Positions 55,967 through 64,000 of a DNA stretch of 64,000 nt are shown in pieces. The position numbers and the translations under genes are program-made. Each line of letters begins with the position of its first letter. Positions within the stretch are counted from its first letter, which is position 1. The notes beneath the pieces were generated by a model. The model saw only the letters and a program-made list of their open reading frames with translations. It did not search any database and was not told the DNA's origin. This stretch comes from Castanea sativa (Eukaryota; Streptophyta; Magnoliopsida; Fagales; Fagaceae), in the NCBI RefSeq assembly GCF_040712315.1, contig NC_134018.1, positions 13,102,835 to 13,166,834 on the forward strand, given 5' to 3'.

Positions 55967-58157
55967 CTACTGATGCTGCTTGTGGGGAGTGCTTTCAAGT
56001 TTTTGATTATTGTTTGGTTGATCTTGAGCAAGAGTCTGGCCTTCGTCTGGTTGATCTTGAGCATTAACAGCAAACAAATCTTCTATACTCTCTGAATGGA
56101 CGGAGTGAGCTAGTGTCTGCCCTTGGGCGTCTATGGAGACATGGGACACCTCTAGATCTAGATATGAGGACTTAACCTGACGGAGGGCGTCATCAAATCT
56201 GTCAGCAAAGAAGCTCCCAAGCTCTGCTAAAAGAAGGTCAGAGTCACGATACTCCCGTATCGCCTCTTCTTTGGCATCGTGGAGTTGATTCCTAGCGTCC
56301 GTCACCTCCTTTTCTTTATCCTTCAGGATTTGTGTCAGCTGCTCCGTCTGCCTCTCTAGCTCTCCTCTGACTAGCTCCAAACATGTGAGTTTTCTCTCCA
56401 TATTGATCTTCCAAGCCTTCAGATCATGAAGCTCGTCCTTCATCAGCTTATTCTTCTTCCTAAGACGGTCCAAAGTTGTCTCATGATTTAGACAATGACC
56501 CATCAGCCCCTTCATCATCAACATGGCTTGAAAACAAAGTCAAAATGAATATGATATAAATGAAGGATAAGGAAGGACGGGTTCAAGGCTGAGGACGGGT
56601 TTAAAATACTTGAGCAATGGTAAAAAGGCCCGTCTCTCCCATCACCTCTGTAGCGTGGTTACCAAGGTCTTCATAATCGTCAACAGTTATAATAGACGAG
56701 AGTTTTTCTAAGGCATATTCGGAATCTTCTCGCAGAAAGATGGGTGGTTTCTCACCAGCAGGAGCTAGACCTTTCATCAAACCTTTACCCTTTCCGTGCC
56801 CCATTAGAGTGACCGTTCTTTTGGTCTCGGCTTCCAACGCTACGACGGGCTCAGGGGTTGTTTTCTGCTTCTTTTGTTAACGATCCATTTTCTCTGGTTG
56901 CTTCCGTTTGGACGGAACGGATGTACCCGTCCCCTTAATCTATTGACCGGCCTCCTGTTTCTTCTTAGCTGCTTGCTGCTTGATGAAGGCTCTTCTTTTG
57001 GCAGCGTCCATTTCTACAAAGAAAAGATGGATGTGCAGCATTAGAAAAGAATGAGTAAAAGAAACTGAAAGCGTTTAATGACGGGCTTACGTTTACGAAC
57101 TCTATTATCGTAACGACAGGTGGCTAAAGTTGGTTCAGGGCCTTCACAATACCAGTGGAGTGTGTCGAGGGTGACTAATTTTGCCCATGTCCTCTCTTCG
57201 AGCTTGGTCTTATTAAAAATCCTCTCCAAGAAGCTCCACTGCTCCAATGTAACTTGCGGACGGTCTCAAGCTGCAAAAGAAGACGTTTAGAGTAACTTAC
57301 AAAAAATAAAAGTAAGGTTTGAACACACACAGGAACTAAAGCAAGTGCATACCCGACGAAGGCATTATGCCCTATGTTGTGTCGACGGGTATATATTTGT
57401 TATCCCCTGGACGACACATCCACTCGTCCCCTTCCATGAAAAAATACCTACTCTTCCAGTCCCTATTAGAGTCGGGTGTATCACGCACGAGCCTTAACAA
57501 TGGGCTCCTAGCTACGAAACTATACATACCCTTTGACTTTATGATCTCAGTGGGACGGTAACACTGAAAAAATTCTTCCACCGTCAGCCTTCGTGCACCG
57601 TCTGACATGGCCCCGTACAAGACCTCTACGCCTATGAAAACCCTTTAGGCGTTTAGGGAGATTTGTGTGACGGATAAACCAAGATACTGAAGGAGTCGAC
57701 GGTGGAGAGAGCTTAGAGGAAATCTGATCCCTGCCTTCAGCATTTGCTCATAAATCCCAACACCTTCAACACCCTTATAGTAACATTTCTCGGATTTATG
57801 GGGGAGACGAAGACGAATGTTGTCAGGAATTTGGTATTTGGCCTTAATAGTTTTGAAATGAGATTCTTTGACTGTAGACCTAAAATCATTGACCATCCAC
57901 AAGGGTAGCATTACGAACTCCCTAAGGCGGTTAGGACCAATTACAGATTGAACAGGGCGATCGACACCGTCTAGGCCATCACTTGAAGCCTTCTCTAAGC
58001 TATCCGACTCCAAACCTTCGTCATCTAAGGAAGGAGAAGTAGCGAACTGATTCCTTTCTTCACTTGAACTATCAGGGTCTTTTTTACCTGACGGGAATCC
58101 TTCATCGTAGCCTGCCCCGTTGCGGACAAACGAATGATTACTCGACGCACTAGACAT
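55967..58157 (-). pseudogene. Antisense four-exon ORF of the gypsy element (Transposase_28-like and coiled coil)
   Basis: Runs opposite to gag-pol, between pol and the 3' LTR. Exon 1, 58157-57353: ATG then MSSASSNHSFVRNGAG, an acidic serine stretch, IPDNIRLRLPHKSEKCYY and AGIRFPLSSLHRRLLQYLGL, followed after one stop by LTVEEFFQCYRPTEI and NRDWKSRYFFMEGDEW; donor GTATGC. This resembles the Pfam 'putative gypsy type transposon' (Transposase_28) family. Exon 2, 57270-57091: EQWSFLERIFNKTKLEERTW; donor GTAAGC. Exon 3, 57013-56610: basic KRRAFIKQQAAKKKQE, then YALEKLSSIITVDDYEDLGN. Exon 4, 56526-55967: LMGHCLNHETTLDRLRKKNK and a long coiled coil, ending at TAA/TAG-type stop after KQHQ. Phases match at junctions 1-2 and 2-3; junction 3-4 needs one more G at the donor. 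Five stops lie in exons 1-3 and none in exon 4. The role is unknown. Such antisense ORFs are known in Tat-type elements. Confidence 0.75.
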
Positions 58158-58555
58158 TACCTACATATGACGGTAAAACCTAAAACACTGACGGATCTAT
58201 AGAAATTGTGAGGAAAAAAAAGAAAAAGTTCAGTGAAGTACATACCAGATTGAAATCAATCAGTATGAAATGACGGAGAGATTAGCAGGACGGTACAAGT
58301 GCGCAATGTAAACGACAGTGGCGCTCCGATTGCAAAATTTCTATAAGAAGGTGAGAATGAAGAAAGAAAAGGCGAGCTTTTATAGAGCAAAGGGCATAGA
58401 ATACGAAGGGATGCCTCGGTTAGAGTGAACAGCTAATAGATGAAGGCCGTGTGTCCTTTGTCATAAATAATCCTAGCCCGTCTGTCTCGATAGGTTGCCA
58501 TGAGAAAGGAAGACTGCCACTCCATGAGTCCGTCTAGTTCGTAACGATGGACTCA

Positions 58556-58572
58556 AGGAGTGAGGGGGCAAT
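58556..58572 (+). promoter_or_regulatory. Polypurine tract
   Basis: AGGAGTGAGGGGGCAAT directly before the 3' LTR; the plus-strand priming site. Confidence 0.8.
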
Positions 58573-59154
58573 TGAAGATGATAAAATAGGAGACGGATCT
58601 CTTTTCGTGAAGCATGACAGTACGGTATTGACATGTGGATGGTCGACGGGTCAATGTTACAAGGACATGTAGTGGACGGTTGTAACATTTGGCCTCTGTT
58701 GATATTGATTAGGCTTTAAGGATTCCTAACCGGAATCAACTTGCATCTCGCGATAAGTCTAATATGGCTTTGCTTGATCTCCACATAAATGTGAATAAAG
58801 AGAGTTCTTGCGTTACACATTTCACCATAATCAAAAGACTCCTATAAGGAAAAGAACTCTATAAGGTATGCAGAATCGAAGAGGTGTTATCCTAAAAGGA
58901 AAGGGTTCCCTGGCCAAGGCATGAATGATAACCCTACACCAACATAAATACCCGAAAACCCTCGTAAATCAAGGTATGCCTAATTAACTCGACTCTAGCA
59001 CTTTAGGGTTGTGAAAAAATCTAACTTGACCTTCGGAGGGTTTTTGGCCGGCACCACACCGGTGCTCTTTGTTAGGTCTTCTCTTTTTATTTTGCAGGTG
59101 TTGTTTCGATTTGAGAGTGCGTGCAGCTTACTAGTGACTTTTTCGGCAGCATCA
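58573..59154 (+). repeat. Gypsy 3' LTR
   Basis: 582 bp, the same length and ends as the 5' LTR, with about 30 mismatches by eye. Because the antisense ORF starts about 415 bp to its left and faces away, this LTR and the spacer at 58158-58572 are candidates for its promoter region. Confidence 0.93.
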
Positions 59155-59215
59155 ATCTTCATGTCCTTCACTCTTTGTCTTTTGAAATGTGGTGTGGTTG
59201 ATCTAGAAGACAACA
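59155..59215. repeat. Remainder of the split 234-bp tandem unit
   Basis: ATCTTCATGTCCTTCACTCT, then TTTGTCTTTTGAAATG and GTGGTGTGGTTGATC, continue the fifth unit of the array exactly where the element interrupted it, although the GATTCGTACG part is missing here. Confidence 0.85.
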
Positions 59216-59483
59216 TTGATCAAACCACAATTTATAATTTGGTAAACTTTGAAAAAGTTGGTACAAAATTTTTTGTCTCTAACATGGCTTGTGGACAAAT
59301 TTCCTCCCTTCATGCCTTAGTTGGCATTAATTATGCATGCTTGCACTTGAAAATAAGCCAATATATGTGCCGATCGTTTGTCTATTTCAAAGCAGAACTC
59401 TTTGTAGAGTCATCATCGATTCTAGACCATTAGGCCTGTAGTAAAAAAATGAGTTATGTTGGTGCCTCAATTTGTTGCACATT
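59216..59483. other. Spacer, no gene seen
   Basis: No recognisable product in the open frames here. Confidence 0.4.
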
Positions 59484-59599
59484 TTGTGCCACAACTTGTC
59501 CACATGGTAAGTTGTGAGTGGTGGAGAGGTGTCCTCACATGGACCCACCATCACCCATCTACCACTCACAACTTGTCATGTGGGCGAGTTGTGGCACAA
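59484..59599. repeat. Long hairpin (foldback) sequence
   Basis: The left arm starts TTGTGCCACAACTTGTCCAC and the right arm ends GGGCGAGTTGTGGCACAA. The arms are about 38 bp with some 34 matches, around a 38-bp loop. Related GCCACAACTT and CACGTGGCGAGTT motifs occur near 27.87-27.97 kb and 45.66 kb, so it is probably a MITE core. Confidence 0.7.
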
Positions 59600-60867
59600 G
59601 TTAAGCAACAAGTTGTGAAACCATCATAACTCGTAAAAACTTTTCAAATATTTTGCATGTGTGACATTAGGTCAAGACGAGATCAAAGAAGAGTTTCCTT
59701 TCTTGAATTTTCTTTAGCCATTTTTTCTACCTTTTCAACTAGTGTGGTTTTCTTTCTTTCTTTTTTTTTTTCTTTTTTTTTTCTTTTGCTTATAGGTGAT
59801 AGTATTTTTTTTTTTTTTTTGGCTTCAATTTAGGTGCTAGCATTTAAAGCTTTGTTTTCTTGTCTCTATTATAAGAGCATTCATATCTGGTATTTCCAAA
59901 ATATCTTATTTTACTATCTCAAAAGCTACTTTATCTATTATATCATTCCATTTTACAACACACCCAACATCCCAACTTTTATTTTCCTATACAATACATT
60001 AAAATAATATATATCTACACAATAAAATATACAACCCAAAACTATCTCTCTCCTCTCTCTATCTCTCTTCCTCCCCCCCCCCTCTCTCTCTCTCTCTCAA
60101 CCTCTCTCTCACCACCATGAACATATCCAATCACCCCACCACTTGCCAATCATCAACAACACAACCACCACCCAAACCCACCACTCCACCACTGCTGCAC
60201 CACCCAAATCAACCCAACAAATCACAACAAACCCATACCAAAATTATGAAAAAAAAACCCAGAAAAATTATAACAAATCCATACCAATATCACCTAAATC
60301 AACCCAGCAAATCACAAGAAACCCAAAACCCAAACCCCACACCATGCCACCACCACCCATCGAACCAAAACCCACTCCCACATAAATCACAGCCCATAAA
60401 AAACCGACATATAGTGGTAAATCACAACTCATCCACACCAATCCATAGAGAGTTAGAGACTAAGAGACTAAGAGAGAGGGGCTAAGAGAGAAGAGAGTAG
60501 CCCACATACAGTGGCAAATCCCACACTACTGCCACCTTTAACCAAATAGAGAGAGGGCCGCCTCCAACTACATCAACTCCGATCTTAACTGTTGCTTCCA
60601 AGCACTCAAAAAATCTCAACCTTCTTCCTCATCCTCATCTGTTGCGGTGGCCTATGATGGTGGTGGCTTACAGTGGCCTCTCTCAATAGATCTGACCATA
60701 GGTGGCTTTGGTGATGGTGGTCATGATCATGAGTTTTGAGTTTGAAGAGAATGGGTTTGAAGTGAAGAGAGAGCAACACGAGAGAGAAGGCAAAGAGAGA
60801 AAAATAATGAAATAATGTGACGGAGAGAAAGAGAGGAGAGAGAAGAAGAACCCAAATATTAATAAAA
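59600..60867. other. Spacer with T tracts and CT microsatellite
   Basis: T runs at about 59760-59820, a (CT)n/C-run tract at 60044-60111, and a CA/CCA-rich stretch that gives proline/threonine-rich chance frames at 60117-60485. No gene is recognised. The left half of a possible TIR element begins at 59876. Confidence 0.45.
60044..60111. repeat. (CT)n microsatellite with C run
   Basis: Imperfect CT repeats containing a run of ten C. Confidence 0.95.
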
Positions 60868-61922
60868 ACTAGTAAGTTACCCGTGCGATGCACGAATAAT
60901 GTTGTAATATTTTATATAAGATGGTTTTGGAAAATGTTGTATAAATACTATAACATAATTATTATAGAACTTTATTTGTAATGAGTCTATTATAAAAAGC
61001 AACCGTTATAAATTTTACACATATATCCATTATAAATAGTCAATTGCAATGATGAGAAATAAAATAAATAAATAAAACTTTGAAGGAATATTATAGAATA
61101 AAAGTTGATATAGAATGCGTTTTTCTCTTTCTTTTTAATTCTAAAAACAAATACACATACTAAACACCATGGTCAATTACATCATTTACAAAAACCACAA
61201 ATTCACAACGTCCAACCTTAACATCAAAATAGTAATTGCCGTATGTTGTCACCCAATATAAAATGAAAGCCCCCCTTTCCTTGGTTATAGGCAACTCATA
61301 TGGATTATGATTAAATGAAACAACAATGTTAGAGCTAGATAGGTGTCATTGAAAGATTGAAGGTAAATGACATCGTTTTTTGTCTATGTGTATTCGACAT
61401 TGGATGGCTTAAAGGGCTATGGCTAGGTATATATAAAGGGGTAGAAGTGCAAGAGGTGAAAATTGTGAATTAAAATGCAAAGAAGTTTGTGTGTATGTGT
61501 GAGGGATAAAATGTCTTGAAATATTGAACCAAATGATACAAATAATATTTATCTTTTAATTAGAAAAGTCTTAAAACATTGAACAAAAAAGTCAATAATT
61601 AATTTATTCTTATCTTGAGAATATTTCAATTCTCTTTGCATAGATTGCGCCACTTGGTAGAACCTTATTACTATTAGTCCTTACTTTTTTGTTTTTTTTT
61701 TAAAATACTAAAATAGTGGGTATGCTAAAATAGTGTGTGGCGTAAGTTTAGAAAATTAATAAGATATTAATGAGATAATAGTAAAATAAGTTAATGTGAA
61801 CTTTTGGGTGACAGTAAAAAAAATTAATGAAAGAGGTAAAGAAAATGTTAAATGTAAAAGTAGAGCGCCACTTGGCAGAACCTCATACACTCCCGCATGA
61901 GGTCTCTACTTTTATATATATT
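60868..61922. mobile_element. Dispersed ACTAGT-ended repeat, short copy
   Basis: Starts ACTAGTAAGTTACCCGTGCG, continues ATGCACGAATAATG, and ends GAGGTCTCTACTTTTATATA. It is collinear with the ends of 19788-22452. One unit of the array present there is seen at about 61774-61860 (GACAGTAAAAAAAATTAATG). About 1.05 kb, noncoding. Confidence 0.62.
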
Positions 61923-62113
61923 GACTGGAGACATAATAAAATAACATTATTTAAAAATACAATCTTTCTATAGTAGCCTCTTACTTGTAAGAGGTTATTG
62001 TAGCACAATTGAAAATTTTTTACAATTACAACTCCGGGTAACGTGTGCTTTTAGTGTTGTGATGCTAAAATATAGCATATTATCCAGTTTAGAAGACCGG
62101 ATACCAATGCTCT

Positions 62114-62844
62114 AAGTTCTATATAAGGTTGGCTACGGATTGTATCAAGGCATCCAATAGAGAAGTGTTGTATCCAAGAATAAGTAGTGATATAGCATAT
62201 AAGTGTTAGTGAAATACTGAAATAGCAAGAGAAATAATGAGAGTGGTGTGTGTAGCAAAGTGTGTGTAATGTATTAAGAATCTTTTATTTTATTGATAAA
62301 GTATTCTTTTTGAGTGTGGTAAGATTTATAAAGTATTTGACAAGAGACTTTCTTTTTTAGTGTCAAATTTATTTGACAAAACTTCCGCTCAAATCTCTAC
62401 ACTCTTACTTTTCTGTGCATTACTGGAGTACTTTCATTCCTTTCAACTTTTGACAAATCCTATATGGTTTGGTGTAAAATGCTAGCATGGAAAATAGACC
62501 TCATTAATATAACGCATAGAGAGCTCAAAGGACCACGTTAAGCATATGAAGTAATGATCTAAATCTTGTTGAATCCAAGTTTTGTTGATCACTAAAAGCC
62601 CATAATTACATGCTGGACACACTAGCACTCCTGATCTTGTTGTTTTGCTACAATACTGGTCTCATTTTTAGGAGTTGCACACGCGTCCCATTCATCAACA
62701 GTGTTAATATGATGGGTGGAAATTTAGAAAATAATATGATACATGATGTGGAAACTATGTGTTGTGATTAATCAGTTTAAGCAAGATTAAAGAAGAGAAA
62801 AACATCAAAAATATTTTATAGGTCGAAGATGAGCTAACCAACTT
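62114..62844. other. Spacer, no gene seen
   Basis: AT-rich sequence with no recognisable product or element edge. The copia pol remnant begins after it. A perfect 18-bp palindrome CCTCTTACTTGTAAGAGG lies nearby at about 61977-61994. Confidence 0.4.
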
Positions 62845-64000
62845 TGAGCCTGGGTCCCCTAATCCTGCTCCGCCTAAAGATTTTGCACAAGACATTCCAC
62901 CTCGTCACTCAACTCAGGTAAAATCTATTCCTGCACATTTACTTGACTATCATTGTTACATTACCCTGGCTATACTACACAAGCCTCACACCTATCATGA
63001 TGCCTCCATTGACCCTTTATGGCAAATTGCAATAAAAAAGGAATTTGATGCTATATCTAAAAAACCATACTTGGGATTTGATGACTCTCCCCCCTAGGAA
63101 ATCTGTGGTTGGTTGTAAGTGAATCTACAAGATCAAGACTCACTCTGATGGGTCCATTGAGCGCTATATAGCTCGTCTTGTTGCAAAAGGTTTTACATAA
63201 GTATAAGATTGATTATGAAGACACCATTGCTCCAGTTGCTCGAATCTCATCTATTCATACCTCCTTAGCTGTTGCCACTGCCAGTAAATGGGACATTTTT
63301 TCATATGGATGTCAAAAATGCATTCCTTAATGGGAATTTAAGTGAAAGAGTTAATATGCAACCTCCTCCTAGTCTTTCTATTGAATCAAACAAGATTTGT
63401 TACCTTCGACGTGCACTTTATAGCCTTAAACAAGCTCCACAAGCTTGGTTTGTCAAGTTCAGCTCCACCATCTTTTGCTTAGGTTACACTACTTGTCCTT
63501 ATGATTTTACCATATTTCTTTGTCGCATTGATAAATGCCCTATTTTGCTTCTCCTGTATGTGGATGACATGATCATAACTGGTGATGACCTTAATGGCAT
63601 TCCAGAACTCAAGGATTTTCTCAGCCAACAATTTGAGATGAAAGATCTTGGACATCTTCGCTACTTCTTGGGCCTTGAAATCACTCATTCCACTGATGGG
63701 CTTTATATTACTCAAGCCAATTATGCTTATGAACTTTTCTCTCGAGTTGAACTCACTAATAGTAAGACTGTTGACACTCCAATTGAATTTAATGCGCATT
63801 TGACTTCCTTAGTTGGGAAACCATTGTCTCATCCATTTCTTTACATATGATTGGTTGGAAGCCTAGTTTATCTCATTGTCATTTGTCTAGACATTTCTTA
63901 TACTGTTCACCAGGTGAGCCAGTTTCTATATGCTCCACAATCGACTCACAATGCTGCTGTCTTGAACATTCTTCGATACCTAAGGAGTACTCTCTTTCAT
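62845..64000 (+). pseudogene. Ty1/copia reverse transcriptase region, runs off the window
   Basis: The upstream part, reading ILHKPHTYHDASIDPLWQIA and KKEFDAIS, is interrupted by stops and frameshifts. From 63272 a 192-codon open stretch holds RT: FFHMDVKNAFLNGNLSERV, then RRALYSLKQAPQAWFVKF, LLLLYVDDMIITGDDL (YVDD intact) and MKDLGHLRYFLGLEI. A TGA at 63848-63850 sits where the family has a Gln/Arg codon. It continues LVGSLVYLIVICLDISYTVH and QVSQFLYAPQST to the edge, where RNase H would follow. Inactive as it stands. LTRs are not in view. Confidence 0.88.

Larger units (their letters stand above)
49226..59154 (+). mobile_element. Structurally complete Ty3/gypsy (Tat-like) element with antisense ORF
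   Basis: A 9.9 kb element with two 582-bp LTRs (TG...CA), a PBS at 49810, gag, protease-RT-RNase H-integrase, a hairpin-rich tandem array, an antisense multi-exon ORF and a PPT before the 3' LTR. A perfect 5-bp target duplication ATCTT lies at 49221-49225 and 59155-59159. The LTRs differ at about 30 positions by eye (about 5%), mostly C/T or G/A, so the insertion is not recent. The integrase-last domain order is that of Ty3/gypsy, and a long 3' region with an antisense ORF is known for the Tat lineage. All coding parts carry stops, so it is no longer autonomous. Confidence 0.93.
59876..62113. mobile_element. Possible TIR element with a nested dispersed repeat
   Basis: The left AAGAGCATTCATATCTGG and the right CCGGATACCAATGCTCT form an inverted pair of the same GAGCAT-type ends as the MITE at 45922. 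The 60868-61922 repeat would then be nested in it. No target duplication was found. Confidence 0.35.

Noticed and set aside
60117..60485. Proline/threonine-rich protein
   Set aside because: Composition follows the CCA/CAA-rich DNA in two overlapping frames at once. No signal peptide or conserved motif.

Overview
The window is nuclear DNA of a flowering plant, most likely a woody dicot. The evidence is a single-exon CC-NBS-LRR resistance gene, plant-type RopGEF and phospholipase C exons with GT/AG introns, and dense layers of Ty3/gypsy, Ty1/copia, Mutator-like and PIF/Harbinger-like elements in AT-rich DNA with many microsatellites. The species cannot be fixed from sequence alone. Only one gene looks intact, the NLR at 22717-25929 on the minus strand. 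Everything else that codes is transposon-derived or a decayed host-gene fragment.

Left part (1-12 kb). A MULE transposase 3' end (412-2600) is split by a 1.4 kb solo LTR. It is followed by a broken RopGEF gene (4200-7955, itself carrying a solo LTR in an intron) and the last exon of a phosphoinositide phospholipase C (8236-8509). A CTCGAG-rich repeat and two inverted PIF/Harbinger-type MITEs come next.

12-22.5 kb. A minus-strand gypsy element with large internal deletions (about 12.55-17.76 kb) carries a 191-bp MITE with a 9-bp target duplication. It is followed by a 202-bp tandem duplication split by a 939-bp MULE-like element, then by a dispersed repeat whose tail has expanded into a dimeric tandem array.

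22.7-39 kb. The NLR gene carries a recent in-frame 83-residue duplication in its LRR end. After it come a decayed gypsy element (30138-32887), a copia element (35222-37527), a 5' relic of a second NLR (37610-37770) and more MITEs.

39-48 kb. The 3' part of a SIRE-like copia element on the minus strand has several polypurine tracts and a GAGTCGCGA-rich array. Paired dispersed repeats follow. One of them holds a PIF/Harbinger-like insertion whose empty site is visible in its sister copy.

48-59.2 kb. A 234-bp tandem array is cut by a structurally complete Tat-like gypsy element (49226-59154; two 582-bp LTRs, ATCTT target duplication, PBS and PPT). The element carries decayed gag and pol, a tandem array in which each unit holds two short hairpins, and an antisense intron-containing reading frame between pol and the 3' LTR. 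This antisense gene plus hairpin array is the most unusual assembly in the window. Antisense extra ORFs are already known in Tat-lineage elements, so the novelty lies in the combination rather than in the ORF alone.

59.2-64 kb. A long hairpin, a second copy of the dispersed repeat seen at 19.8 kb, and the RT part of a copia element running off the window edge. All boundaries and identities were read by eye.
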